A DNA stretch of 64,000 nt from Himantopus leucocephalus (taxonomy: Eukaryota; Chordata; Aves; Charadriiformes; Recurvirostridae). Positions 1-13,995 of this stretch are shown piece by piece. How positions within the stretch are numbered: position 1 is the stretch's first letter; each line of letters begins with the position of its first letter. Location of the stretch: contig RSEF01000019.1 of the NCBI GenBank assembly GCA_003993805.1, forward strand, positions 9,740,228 to 9,804,227, given 5' to 3'. A model generated the notes under the pieces. That model saw only the letters and a list, made by a program, of their open reading frames with translations, was not told where the DNA came from and did not search any database. The position numbers were made by a program, and so were the translations under genes.

Positions 1-1259
1 TGTGAGGTCTTGGGACTCGAGCGGAGTTGTGGATGCAAATATCCCGAATGGAGATGGTACGGAGAAGACAGCCTGCAGGGTGATTTGGAGGCATTAGGTC
101 TGCTTCCTACTTTTGGGGTTTTGTGAGACACTTCAATATAAAGCGCTGAGGGTATATGTTATTTGGAAGATGGATTTCCACATGTTTAAAAGAACTGGTT
201 ATTGTTTTTTATTTTTATTTTTGGATAAAATTATGTCCCTCACACATAAAGGAAACGAAGAGTTTCATTTTGGAGGGCTGTGAGGTGGGATTTCTTATCT
301 TTTCACATACCAAACCTGCAAAGTGAGAGGGGAGGATCATTACATGTTTGATGAACACACCAAGGTGCTGGAGTTTTTTGCAAAATATAATTATCTGTGT
401 TATCCTCCATATCCATGGAATATATTCTGAAATAAGGTGGAAATTCAGGCTTTCTTACTATCCTAATTTTTAATCATTTGATCCTTTATTTGTATCTACA
501 ATTTTAAAAGGAAGTGGCCTCTTTTTACCTTTTCTAAATGGTTTTCTTTCAAGTGTGTTCAGGTTCCTGATTCCCTACCTAATTAGTACTTGTAATCCTA
601 TGTGTTACGGAAAAGTATTCTCATTGATTGTTACAGAGACATATTAAAAAAACAATACTTTTGATTTTATATATGAGTAAGTTTTGGGAATTCCATAGAA
701 CAGCATAAGCTTTACGTTTCACCCCTCCGTCTAATTCTTTCATGTGATTTTGTAACGCGTAGTTCTTAAAGCATTAGTCATCTGGTCACTGGATGTATCT
801 AAATGGGCTCTGGGCTGACACACATACAAACATGTATTAGACATACACAAAAAAATTCTGTTCCTCTTGTGTGTGAGGAAGATGATGGAAAAAACCCTGT
901 ACAAATGCTGTGCGTCGCTGGTGCGTGTTCTAATGAGAAAGCACCACCAGCAAAGAGTTAGCCATTGTTGGCAGATCGCATCTCAAAGGGAAAGTTAAAA
1001 ATACAGTAAAATTTACATGACGGAATAAGACTGCAAAATGAACTCAAAAGAAAATACTGGCTGGTTGGCTGGCTGGCACGCGGGCTGTGGTGTATGGCTT
1101 CTATTCATAGACGTGAAATTAAAGGATGCAGTTAAACGCAGTTGTGAAACGTCCAGTCCAACAGCTGCATTTAGTTTGTTTTTCAATTTCTCATTGCCTT
1201 TCTTGTTTATTAGCTGTGACTCTGAGGTCAGAATTAAAACAAATATTTTAATGGCAGCA

Positions 1260-1410
1260 TTTATGATGTTGGCAGGGAGGGCCGGGGCTGAGCCCGGCGA
1301 GCTGGCCGGGCGGCGCGCTGGGTGGTGCGGGGTAGTCCCGCGGGCTCGAGGCGCGCTCGCGAGGGGTGAGACTTTTCCAAAGCGTCACGGCTGTAAATCA
1401 CAGCGCCGAT
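1260..1410. other. CpG-dense patch
   Basis: About 150 bp with clustered CGs (GGCCGGGC, CGGCGCGC, CGCGCTCGCG) in AT-rich surroundings. It is too short for a classical CpG island, and no gene was recognised. Confidence 0.6.
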
Positions 1411-4400
1411 AAGCATCCTGCAATCTGCTTTGGAGTTCTTTGAGCAAACTGGACGTGCTTAAAGGATCTTGGTTTTAGGAGGCCAGAGGGGAAGATCCTT
1501 TTATAGATTTTTAACGTGGTAAAAACTAACAGAATTCCTCTCTTCATCTTGACAGATCTAAGGTATAACGGCCTTTATGAACTGTGATAATTAAAACCAA
1601 CTTGTGTGTAAATTATATGCATCTATTCCTACTATCGAAATTGTTATATGTGCTTTTAGAGTACTTCTAGAGTCAATGGGGCTGTAGTTTTATTTTAATA
1701 AATTGTCTTTACTTCACCACATTTAAGAGCAAATTATAGATATTTTATTTGTGCTAAAGCTGAATATTAGTTGCTGAAGACATTGTTGTCCACACTTGTG
1801 CAAGTTCGGTACAGCCATAGATAATACCATAAAAATAGAATCCATGAGGAAGGAACTAAGATCAGTGTTTCAAAAATCAGTTCCAGACTGTTTTTACCTT
1901 ATATTTACCATTTCTATTAGCCGAATTTCATGATAAGCTGTAAGTTTCCCCTCCACCCTCTAGGAAAGCAGACAATTTTATAATGTGCCAAGCTTTATTA
2001 CCTTTTATAAACAGTGGAGCTAAAAGTACTCTTTTTTTTTAATTTTAACTTTTTATTTAAATGTGGCATATATGTATTTTTAACATATAGCCATTTCTTA
2101 TAAGTATTTCAAAGAAGGTAAAAAGTAAATTATTTGCATTTTGGAAGTTACATAGCTCCAAGGTTTAATACAGATTACACGGTGACAGAGAAGTTACAGA
2201 ATTTCTTTTCACCTTCCTGCTGATACCAAGACTTTAAATGATGCTGGGCCGTTAGATGTGACAGGACGCAGTTGGTTCAGCCTTCGAATCTTAGACCAGC
2301 TGCTCATCCTGCTGGAGCAAATGTTATCAGCAGCCCTGGAAATAACCAACCCCCTGGTTTTTAAATCTGTCTGTACCGTTATTATTTTTTTAAGGCAAGA
2401 ATATATCGCCTATCGTCGTATCTTTTCTCTACAAAATGAGGCTCATGCGGGACAGAATTTTTGAGGAGTAGCTGAAAAAGGAACTTTCTTCTCGGTATTT
2501 GGAGTCTGTGTCGTAGCTGACACATGGATTCTGTTTATTTGGTATGGTTTAGGGTCATAAAATTGGGATTTTCTAGGATTTATGGAAATATGAAGCACAA
2601 AGAGGAATATACTTTCTTAGGTTAACTTGAGTTATTGATTGGACTAGATTTGACACAACAACTAAATGTGCATTTTACCCGAAGGCTGCCTTTGCCTGGA
2701 GACTCTGGAAGAGAAAGGGAAGTTGCATTATGTCTCGAGGCGTAACTAATAAATCACAGTTTTTACTTTCCATGTTTGAGATTTTGATTCCAATAAAAAC
2801 AGTGATGATATTGATACAATCATGTTTTTAAATGGAAAGAATGTGTTTTGTGAATTGCAAAACTTCTGTTTGCCCAAGAAGGTGCTTTCTAGTTAAGGAG
2901 ATTCTTGTCAGTGATACCTGGTTGTTCTCCAACACAAAAGTTTTTAGCTAACAAATGTGTGACCAAACTCAGCTGGTTTCTCTTCTTTTCATGTCTGGGA
3001 AAATATTTTGTAATCAATCGTAGGTATTCCAATTCAAACCAAAATTTACTCTTATGTCAAAAATATTGATCATCGCACAGGTTAATTGTGTTTTTTGGCA
3101 AGCTTTTTGTATGATGTATGGATGGTAGCTGCGGTTTATAGGTTGAATTTTAGATGGTTGGTGACAGTTTTAATGAACACTTTAAAGTCATATTCATTTT
3201 ATTGTCTCTAACATAATTTCATTCTGTGCAATTCACTAGTTAATGGATAGTCTGTTCATTTATCTCGTGCACGGGTCAATAAGTTTCTCTCCCCTTTCCC
3301 TGTATAGAGGAGACGAAGGGCCGGATCCTCTCCAGCCTGCGAAGGAAGGGATGGTTTCTATCGCTCGCGCTCCCCGACGTCCACCTTGGGGGATCCCAGG
3401 TTTAACAGCAGCCCCACAAATGTGGGGTGCTGCAGGCACGGCGCCGGCAGCGCGTGCTGGCCGTGCCCCGGGTGTGTGTGCTGCCTTCCCTCCCAGGCAA
3501 CGCTGCCTGGTGGCTTTTTTTCCTTTTTCCTTTTTTTTTTTAACAATACCGCCTTGATAAGGCAGAAAGGAATTACAGCCTACCTGTATTTCACACTGAT
3601 CTGTGCTTTGGCGTATGCTGCAGAAGGAGAATTTCATATGAAAATTAGGTAGAAAATGCCATTTTTTGCCTGTTGCGTACGTTTTAGTTGTCTCAGTCAG
3701 GATTGTGGTGGGGTCGGTGGCGGTGAGGCAAGAAGGGAACGTGCTGTATAAAACCGAGAACTCTCCCCGCTGCGGGAGTCGTGCAGCAGGGCTGTAAGTG
3801 GGTGTCGGGGTGAACGATGTCGGGGGCCGGAGTGAAATCCCCCGCCTCCAGCTGAACTCGGGCAGCGCTTTTCCAGGCAGCACGCTGTGTTTCTGCCAGG
3901 TCGCTGAGACACTTACTTCTCAGCCCTTATAGAAACTTGAGACAGTTATTTTTTGTTCTTAAATCTGGCACCGTTCCTTAGGAACAGTTAGAGGGATGCT
4001 AGCTATCCACTGGGGCAACTACTCACGTGGCTCCGCTTCCTTTGATTTTATATATTCTCCTGTGCGGGTGAATTGGGATAGGATTACACGAGGAAGGAAC
4101 AACTACTGGCTCATCCTGAGAAAGGGAACCAGGCTGTCCTTTGCTGAAGATGAACTATATAAATCAGACCTTCACAGAACTATCGTAATTATTTGTTGTT
4201 TTTAACCTTTAGGCAGTGGGGTACTTTGCAAGCTTCATGCTGGTTAATGTCATGCTCTCTGGTCACAAGGTCTTCAGGATGCATTTGTGTGAATAAGTGG
4301 AATGTGAAAACACATATATGTGTCATTTTCACAATTTATAGAGAAAGTAAAGCGTGGAGAAATAAGCCCTGAATTTTAGATTTGTCCACTAATTCTGAGA

Positions 4401-5573
4401 GTCTCAATACACATATACTGAGTTTGATTTTAGAGGGTGCGAGGATGTCTGTTACTGTTCTGTCCCTCTTCAGTGTGAACTGCACTGCTCTTCTGCCTCT
4501 GTCGCTCCACTTTCTATCGAAGCCTCAACTTACGCGGACTAACGTAGGGAATAATTTTGAAAGTTAGGCTGAGCTACTGAGAGGGGCAGAAGGGGAAATC
4601 GTATTTAGGTCTAAATTCCTCTTTCACCGTGATAACTGGTGAAATCTGAACTGGTCGTAGCCCCCCCTTCTCCACAGGGGGTTTCTAAGGTCGGTGCTCT
4701 CAAAGGAGGTGGTCGGGCGCTTGGGGCAGTGTGGGCGTAGCAGGCTCCGTTCGGATCCACGTGCCGTCTCCTCGCTCTCTGCTATGGTGCATTTGGCACA
4801 GCCTTGGCCATGAATTCCTTCAAAAAGTCCTAATTGCATAGTGACTTATTACATGACTGCAGGACCTCCCGGTCTCAGGTTGTTACTTTTGCTGTTGATC
4901 TGGGATGAGCCCATTTCGACTTGGACTGTAGCGTTAGACACTGCTGAGGAGCCGCAGAGCTTTCCCTTCTTCAATTTTATTCCTTGTTACTGGGAGCATA
5001 CATATAGATGTATCTGTTACTTGTGTTTGTTTTGGGAATCTGCTTAAGAGTAGGAGCTTGCGAATCTATTTGAAGTTTGCTTAATTCTTACTCGTTCATT
5101 ACTGTGGCTGTAAGGTTTGTGCTTGTTTCTCAGTTACACTGGGGAGGGAAGGCTTCATTGTCAAGAACTGTATCTACAAAAAATCCAGTAGGTGGCTGTG
5201 GGTAGCCAGGAAAGATGAGAATTATCCCGTATTTGAATTTTTTTAGAGGTTGTGCTTCAATTGCCAGTTTGTTAGGGCAAGTAACTAGACTCCCAGCCTC
5301 TGAAAAGGACATTTTGTTAGAAAACTTAGTGGTGGGCTTCTCCTGGGACAGCGTTTCTCAATAAAAGCTTTTCTCTGCACGTCTTAAATGTATCTGTAGA
5401 AGGGTTTGCCAGCTACAGGATTCTTACCATTACTTTCTTACATTCTTACCGTTTTAGGGGGAGCAAAAGATGCAGTACTTTTCAGTACAAGCCCTTAAAA
5501 CCAAACCGGAATACGATAATTATGTAAAACATTACTGTAGCTGTAGCTAAGTACACCTTCAATTTGGCCGTAG

Positions 5574-5593
5574 CACCAACTTTTAAGTTGGTG
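5574..5593. repeat. Perfect 9-bp inverted repeat, 2-nt loop
   Basis: CACCAACTT, TT, AAGTTGGTG: a near-perfect 20-bp palindrome in intronic DNA. No known site was assigned. Confidence 0.85.
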
Positions 5594-8500
5594 GGATGGG
5601 ACAGGTACATTCTAATATACATAAGTAATATGTATTACATACGTATGTCGAGTAGGAACGTGTAAATTCATCCAGTTGCCTTGCGAGTTCAGAATGGGAT
5701 GCATTCTAGGACCGAGACAGCTTCTACATAAGACAGGAAAGAGATAGGATGTAAGACTTGATCCTCACGGAGTTAAGGGCGAGGTGGTGAGAAAGATTCC
5801 GAAGAAATAGGTTTAGAGAGGAAGAAAGGAGTTCTCGGTGAACAAGAAGTGGGAGACTTTTCAAGCTGTGGTAGTTGACCGAATGAATAGTGGCATAATT
5901 CCAGCAGTGCAAAGGGAGAGGGGATGGAAAAGCAGTTTGCAAACAGTATAGAAAACAAAGAGTAGAAATCAAAGCTGTGGGTACAATTTCAAACCAGTGT
6001 AGTAGAAGAGGACAGGTTAAAAAGAAGGGCGTGTTGAAAATGAACTGTAAGGACTTCAAACTTGTAACATTAGGTGCTGAAAGCTCGTTTTAGGAAAATT
6101 GAAGGCTGAAGAAGCCGTTACTCACGCAGTAACTTAGTGCCAGAGAAGAATATCACACAGGATCCCTGATTCTTAATCCATTGCTGAAGCCAGTAAATGA
6201 CATGTCAAATACAGTTCGTTTTTGTACTTTGATTTTTGTTGTTGTTTAATATCGTAATTTTAATGTCAGAGAGAAACTTTTCAAATGAGATACTCAATTA
6301 TTAAATAGCTAAAAAGTGCTGCTATTTTATGAATATGTTTTTTTTCTTTTAAATATGGTAAATAAATGATCTGCTTTGCAGAAGTGTTACTCCTGCCAGC
6401 TTAGCAGCTGAGAGCTGTGAAGTGCAACACATCTAAAATTTTAAATAATTACGCTTCTTTGGCTACAAAAGAGCTTTTCCATCCATTAATAATGAGAAAA
6501 TTAATGTTGGACCAGCAGTAAAACAGATTAAACTGTATACCCCTTTGGATGCCTGACTGCACCTTTAACGGACCTGAAATTCCTCTGATTATTTAAATGT
6601 TCTATATTGAAATGTGATGGTGGCCTTGAGTTAATAGTTAAAGAGGTTTAAATTGGAATGTCTCTGCAGAAGTTTTTCCCATTGATCAGAGCGAGTGGGC
6701 GGAAAAATACCTTATTTGATTGTTGGGAAGCATTGATAGTGCCTCACAGATTAACAGAAATAATTTTTTTTTTTTTCCTGTTTTTCCTGCCTAAGGTGAA
6801 CAATCAGTCTGTTATTCAGCATATAGATTAGTTAAGGTTTGGAGACATGTTTTATAACGGCAAGTGCTGTATAAGCTAATTTATTGCAGCGCTCATACGG
6901 CCGCAACCAGCACCTCGTCTGTGCTTGGACTTTTCTAGTGACTGCAACTTTCTTCTCCAGTTTGCAAGATCAGGCTCGCTCTGGAACATCACCCTTCTGC
7001 ATGTGTCATCTAGAGTAAAATGAGCTGTGATTATTGAATGACAATAATTATTTGCTTTTTCTCTGTTTATTTTGACTTTGTTTTTCAACTGGAATTGTTG
7101 CCTTGGAAGACAAATGTCTTAAAAATAACACAATGGCATCATATTTGACGAATTGTGATTACAAAGATTGTGTCTCTGTACCGTATATGCTGCGCCAGAA
7201 GGTGAGAAATAATTCATGATCTGTAGCTTGCTAGCATTGCTTTGTGGTTTGTTTGTGAAGGAAAAGTGTCAGCAGTGGAATATTTTGGCATCAGAAGTGT
7301 AAATCTAGTCTGTTTTAGCATGAATTATGCTTTAAATGACGGCAAAAAACTTGTCTCCTCATTGTGATTAGCCAGGTTGACATCAATGGGAACGCCCTCC
7401 TCGTGAAATAATTTCAATGCTGTTCTCCTCTGTACTTTTTCATTCCATTTGTGTACATTCTTCTTTTTTTCTTATTAAATGCCTCCCTGCATGAAACTCA
7501 TTTTCATTTTATAGAAATACTCGCCTAATTGTAGAGCATTGCCTACCTGAAGGTGGAAGACTTCTGGGTATACTGAAAATTTAGGAAATTCCTGATCATT
7601 TAAATTCTCTGTTAAATAATTACTACACTTTTTTTTATTATTATTATTTTTATAATTACTAAAACCGTAATGATTTAAATAAAAGTATTGTTTAAAAGCA
7701 GTCTTAAATAAAATCACTCTTTGTTTTGTGTGAGTTTAAGCCTGGAAGCACGCTGAACAGGGTCTTGAATCTGAGGAGAAATGCATGTGAAGTCCTGCAA
7801 TCAGTGCTATACAGCATGGTGCCATTTGAGGGGAAGAAATGCATTTAAAAGAGGGCCAGTATGGTGATTTGCAGTGCATTAACTCTCCTATTTTTAAATT
7901 TCAGAAATATATGATTATCAATAGCTTAAATCCATCACTACTTAACTTTTTAGAAAAGTTCCGGATTCAGATTTTTTCTGATCTAAGTGTTTAACCTGTT
8001 ATCTCCAAAGACATTTATCCCCGAGCCAGGATTGAGTAGTAGTTAGCGGTAGAATAGAGCCCGGTTCCTCTTTGGAAGATCGGATGTTTGAGGAGGGGGG
8101 GAGATGATGGGAAACATTTCCCCATCGTTATCAAATTGATGTCTTTGTGCAGATAAGATATTGTGCTGCTGGAGAAGGGTGATTAAATCATTGGGCTTCA
8201 TCACCTACCTTTTGCTGCAAGCAGAAGTCATATATAAATAATTGATTTCCAACTATGTACCATTTGTAAGCTTTTTTCATTACTACCAGCAAGTCTTGCT
8301 TTGATACGGGGCCTTGAGGAGGATGGTCTGAGGCCTCCTATTTTTTTCAGCGTGTCCTGGTTCTGTAATTTTTCGAAGAGTTTCAGTCATTTTTGTAGTC
8401 TCCCATTCCTCACTTTCAAGAGAAAGGAAACATTAGGGTCTCGGTTTCTTTAAGCATTAAAAATGCACAATTGTCCTAATCTAGTATTATCCGTGGTTGC

Positions 8501-9844
8501 TTTCTACACTACTGCAGAAAATGTCACAGTTTATTGAAGGATGTTCTTTAGCCACCTTTTTGTCATCACCTTTTTAGAGAAATTTTAGTCGCCTTTTAAT
8601 AGGAATTTTACATTTCGTTAAAACTTGTCAAATTAGCAGGTAAATAAGGTGAACTTTAACATAATGCTGAATATATTGAAGAAGTATGTGGGCAACGCTT
8701 GTAAATTGTTGATTTGTGTGGGTATCACTATTGCTGAATATATTCTGGTTTGATACGTGACGGATTTATAATTATTTCTAAAATATATTAAAATTATTAG
8801 CAAAACAGTCATTTAGCACAGCAGGCATTGTTAATGGGTTGTTAACTTCCTTTCAGATGAAAGATGCACAACTGTAGAAAAAGGGTAACGCTATTTCTCG
8901 TCTTGACGTTAGTGACAGCAGCTCTGCAGTCTTTGGGGGGGTGTGTGTCAGGATTTCACCCTCTCTCTGTAACGTTTACTTTATTGTTATTCCCATGAAA
9001 AACATAAAACCACGATAATATGTTTCAGCAGTGAAAATGCTGATTGCAATCTCTGCAACTAAGAAACCCCCAAATGCTAACATAACGGTGGGGGCTATGG
9101 ATTCGTATCCCCGTGGAGGAATTACCAGGAGGGGTAAAAGAAAAGGGACTCTGTACCCTTTGATCTTTTGCCCTCCCTCACTCAGCTGCCCTCAGTGTGG
9201 GCCCTTCGGTTTCGGGGGGGGGAAACCCATCCTGATAAAGTTTTAGTATTTATTGGGCCATCAGCTGTAGTCAGTTAGTGTTTGAAACTGGGGAATAGTT
9301 TTTCAGTGTAGAAAGTTGAGCCATCTGTTGGGCATGGTAAATGTCTGACAGTTTCCATACATCCACCCCAAGCTCCAAATATTCGGATTAAATATATAAT
9401 TGTCCTTAGTGAGTTTTACAGTGTATAGAGATCTCCAGGGTATGGTCATAGGTAATTATTTATTCACAAAATATTTTTTTTTCTTTCTTTTGACTTGCTG
9501 GGGTTTCTTTAAATATTTATTTTTAAATATTTTTGATATCTTTATGTACTCGTGTTTATTTTTTTGATGAATTTCGTTGATAAAAATCAGATTTTCCTTA
9601 TTTAGTTAAGCTTTTTGGAGACCAAATTTTGTAACTGTGGCATATGTGTTACACTTGGAAGTACACATGGGCTTACTAGCACTAATATTTGGCTATATTT
9701 TGACTAGCATCAGCCTCAGAGAGGAGTTAAGTGAGTATAAATAAAGCTACTGTTCATAGGTCAGGTCATATGTTTCATAAAACCATGGACCATATAAACT
9801 CCGTCACATCTTAACGAGATACATACACGACTGCATTAGCAAGA

Positions 9845-9960
9845 GAGCTGCGGCGGAGCCGCAGTGCGTACAGTCAGCACGCGGAGGGCGGCAGCGCCGA
9901 GCGCAACGCGTATGGACTGAATCGGGGGCGACTCTACGTCAGCGCCGTTCCACTGAGCTC
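9845..9960. other. CpG-dense patch with inverted repeat
   Basis: A short GC-rich segment with many CGs. It includes a 7-bp inverted repeat, CTGCGGC-GGA-GCCGCAG, at 9848-9864. It is isolated within AT-rich intron, and no gene was recognised. Confidence 0.55.
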
Positions 9961-12181
9961 TCTGATCCTGTAATTTGAAAACCTGCAAAGCATAATACTG
10001 ACGTTGCATTGTATCTCTGCTTGTATTTAAAAAAACAAAATCTGAGAAGTTGTTTGGTTTTTTTAATTGCTGTTCATGTCAATAGCGTATTTGTGCAATG
10101 GCCGTACAGGTCTCTCTCTGGCTCTTCACACATGGAAAAGTAAGAGTTCCATCCCTGAATTAAGTCTATCCATGAATATATGTTTCCTTCGTGCAGATGT
10201 ATGCCTGTTTTCCTAACATTTGTGCCCTTGGTGTTTTTAAAACAAATCCAACACAGCTTGAACGTGTTGAGTTCTTCAGTGTGTAATTACAGAATGACAT
10301 TGTTTTGGAAGGCGGAAAACCCCTTCTGCTACTCTGGAAGATGGCATTATTTAAAGTGGAGTTATTCGTGAAACTTAAACCCAAGGTGAAATTGTGTGTA
10401 CCTCATTTGTATGCATATAACAAACAGCCATGCAATTAGATAGGTGTTATAAATAGGATGTGGTGGGGATGCTTAGGCTACTCAGGTTTCCTAGATTTTA
10501 TAGCAAGTACCCAACCGAGATTCGCTGCTCTCTAATTTTGCCGTTTGGGCTAACCAGCTGACGCCTGGTTGAAAAGAGTTATGTTCCTACAAGGCCGCAG
10601 AAGCCTTAGTATTCCGTCTCCGTCTCCTTCGGATTGCGGAGAACTCTGTGTACCATCAGCAACTTCAATCCCACCCTTTAGGCCAACCCTCATCTATCAA
10701 AGCCGGGCTGAGAGCGAGCGAGAGGAAGCTCCCAGATAAACATACAGCAGCGCCTAAACTCCTAATCACTCTGGGCTTCCGCTTCCAGGCCCTATAATTA
10801 GAAGTCCTTCTTTTCCTTGTATTCCCAGTTGACGCAAATGCTTTTTGTGGCTTGGCACCTCATTTAGGGCGTGGGCTTAGTTTATGGCCAGGCCAGAGTC
10901 TGGTTTAGTCTTCTGATACTGCATAAATAGCTCCTAACCCACAGTCTACATCTGTACTGGTTTTTCCTTTTATGCATATATTCGCCGTAGTTTTTAACAT
11001 TTCTGTCCTGAAAGAAGCTTATTGTTTCCCAAACAGAATGCGTGAAAAGTAGGAAGCTGTAAATTAGGGCAAATGTATCTGTCAGGTTAAAACAAAGCTT
11101 TGGTAATTTATTTTTTTTTCCCATCCAGGCTATCTGTTCCTTTTAAACTGAATCTTAATCATCTCTGTGGATTCGAAAAACCACACGGTAAAAGAGTCAT
11201 TAATTTCACTTAGCTGCACCCCGCCTACTATGGATAAGCAAAATCAGGATTTTTGCAGTGAGATACGTACAAAGTAATATCTGCTTTACACATAAATTTC
11301 CACCGGGTTCTGTGTATGCAAGACTTTCAATTGATTTCAGATGTTATCTGTTAAACAGGGATTAATGCCAGTTTGAAAAATAAGCAGGAAATCCTTGAGA
11401 ATTATTCACTTTTCATCTACGATTATTCATACATAAAGTACATCATAAGAGAAAACATTTTGGACTGAACTCATGACAGCTTTAACCCATATTTCCGTCT
11501 AAACAACTTTTTGGGAAAACTGTCACAAGGTCTTTTAGAAAGCTGAGTTGAAGTTTCCTGCCCTTGAAAGTGAAAGTGAGGTAACGGCCACGATTCCAGT
11601 TCACGTACTCTGCTGGGAGCGGGTATTTCTGCCGGAGCGTCGCGGCGGCCTTTTGTTGGAGGGAGATGGAGAGAGACGACGTGGCTGAGCTGCAATAGTT
11701 GAAAACTGTGATTCTTCAGTGTGAAGTAATGAGAGCTGGAAAATACCCCACCAAACCCCAAGTCCAATGTTCTGAAACATCAGTGATTTATTGTTTGAAT
11801 AACAGTACTAAGAAAGATATTCCAAACTGCTGTTTTATAAATACAGGCTCTTTCGCATGTGTGGTGTTGTGCTTGGGACCTCTGTGTTGATACAAGTTCT
11901 GCAAGTATATATTTGTATTTCAGACGCAAACGCGAGTATGAAAGGTCCTCCTTTAACTTACTGAAAAATAGTTGCTAATATAAGCGAAGGGCCTGTTTTC
12001 CCTCGGCTTTCATCTAATAAAGTGCATTCATTCCAAACAGTGACAGACAGCAGGAGTTTAGATTAGGCACGCAAAATTGCCAAATCAGATACCACCCATC
12101 TTTCTATTTTTAAGCCAATTCCTTTCCACCCACAAATGTATTGTCTTTCACCTCTGTACTCCTTCAAGTTAGCAAAAACAG

Positions 12182-12250
12182 AAAAAAAAAACCCACAACC
12201 CAAACCCAAAAAACACGAAACCCAAAAACCACGAAACCCAAAAGCCCCGA
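12182..12250 (+). repeat. A/C-rich low-complexity tract
   Basis: AACCCAAA-type sequence, with a 16-bp unit (CACGAAACCCAAAAAC) repeated at 12214 and 12230. It looks like a degraded microsatellite rather than telomeric repeat, since no regular CCCTAA units are present. Confidence 0.8.
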
Positions 12251-12382
12251 AGGCAACACACGTTAATATGGAAGCAAAAACTCTGTACATCATATGGAAC
12301 TGATCAGAGCTGCAGACAGGCGAGCCCCTTTCGCCGCTTCGTTCGTTCAGACCCGGTGGATGTCATCAAAAGAACCCAACAG

Positions 12383-12407
12383 GTACCACCGAACGGATCG
12401 GTGGTAC
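12383..12407. repeat. Perfect 10-bp inverted repeat, 5-nt loop
   Basis: GTACCACCGA, ACGGA, TCGGTGGTAC: all ten arm positions pair. It is the strongest short hairpin I noticed in the window. Its function is unknown. Confidence 0.9.
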
Positions 12408-13787
12408 ATACGTTGTAGAGTACGGTCCCAAAGTGAGCTCTCTAGCAACGCCCTGCGCGGGGTCAGTGGAGAGTACAGATTTGGGAAAAAGCCTTTGTGA
12501 GGAGAAGGGTGAAATTATATCACGTCCGCGTATTCTGGGGTTTATTGCACCATCCGCAGACACCTGCGCTTCTAGCCAATATTGGAAACGAGATACCGGT
12601 TAGCTAAACAAGGGCTGGGTTTGATGGACAACGCAGGATGGTAATTCCTGTGTTTTCGCTGGCTCGTGATTATCACGCAGCTCTGTCTCCAGTTTCCAGA
12701 CGGATTTTTGGCTCGTTTAAAGTGGGGTTTTTTGGTCGGTGTTTTTTCTTTTTTTACGATCTTCATTGCGCTGCGCCGTGTGATGGGATACACATGAAGA
12801 ATGCTGTGCTCAGATCTCTGGGTGCACTCAGCTCTGCGCCTGTACTTATAAAAGACTTCTAGCACTTTGGGGGAAGAAAAAAGAAATCTAGGTTTGCTGA
12901 GGCGGTCTGTTCACTGTTGAGAGAAGCTTTACGTATTCATCTCTTCCAGCTTCTCTTTCTCCAAAGGTCTTTTCCGTCTGGAATGTGAGAGAGCTCAAAA
13001 GGACCAAAAGCAGACTCAACTTCTATATAAAGCTATCTAACGCGTGAAGAGAGGCAAACATGGGAATATAGAAAATAAATCCTTACTGGGTTGAATTAGA
13101 TCATTTGGAATAGTCTCGCTCCAGTAATAGCGGCAGCCTAATTCTAGCACACAAACCCCTATTTGCTTCCAGCCTTCTCCACTGGAAATGCTATATATTA
13201 TTGAGGACCGCACACTTCACTAGAAGGGAAGTGTATTTTGTGATGTTTCAGAACAGAATTAATGCAAATTGTGTGCATAATCCCACACTAAAGACTTGGC
13301 TGACTTGCACTTGAGCAACTTTAGCTGTATTTCCTATCAACACAGTCACTACAAATCAAGGAAATTGCCAGTTAAGCCAACATTAACATCCCGACCAACC
13401 TCAGCTCACATGCCTTCCCGCCCAAACATAATACCCAAATGCACTCACGGATTTCTTAGCTCCATAACAAATTCCCTTTCATTTCTCACACTCGGAATCG
13501 GAGTAACAGCCTGTAACAGTAAAAGTATGTCTACTGGAGGGAATCTTGCTGAGGTCAGAGTTAAGATTTTGCATTTCGGTGATTTTGAGGAAAGGGATGT
13601 GCGCAGTGTGGGTGGCCTGGCGCTCCGTCCAAGCCCGACCAGCATCAGTGGTCAAGCTGAGAAGGAAACTTGCAGGCAATTTTGTCTTTAAATGCAGTTT
13701 GGATCTCTCTCCGATTTCGTACCTTGCTGCTGGTGGGCCTCATAGTCTTGAGCGTGTTTGTTTATCTCCACAAGATCCTTATTTCAA

Positions 13788-13842
13788 AAGAGTTATGGTC
13801 AAGAGAAACCGAGGCGTGTCAAGAGTTATGGTCAAGAGAAAC
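13788..13842 (+). repeat. Tandem duplication, 33-bp period
   Basis: The 22-bp segment from 13788 (core AGAGTTATGGTCAAGAGAAA) recurs at 13821 without mismatch, separated by 11 bp. It is a local duplication at the edge of a CpG-dense patch. Confidence 0.9.
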
Positions 13843-13995
13843 GGTTTGTGCCGCCGCGAAGCCTGCGGGGATGCTGCCTTATCCCCTTCGGAGGCGTCGG
13901 TGCTGCTCCTCCGTGAGCCCCGATGTGCGCGCACAAACCTGCTTCGGCCTCGGAGGAGGAGGCGGCACTGGGGAGTGACGCTGGGCCGGGGAAGT
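13840..13995. other. CpG-dense patch
   Basis: A GC-rich segment with many CGs, including GCCGCCGCGAAGCC and GTGCGCGCAC, about 1.6 kb upstream of the BCAS3 exon at 15514. Open frames across it look compositional only. Confidence 0.55.

Noticed and set aside
3260..3883. 207-codon open frame on the minus strand
   Set aside because: Composition-driven, with a Lys-rich run from a T-tract and a Pro/Ala-rich end from a GC patch. No domain or known similarity and no supporting splice structure.
12182..12250. Interstitial telomeric repeat
   Set aside because: The units are irregular AACCCAAA/ACGAAACCC types without CCCTAA periodicity.
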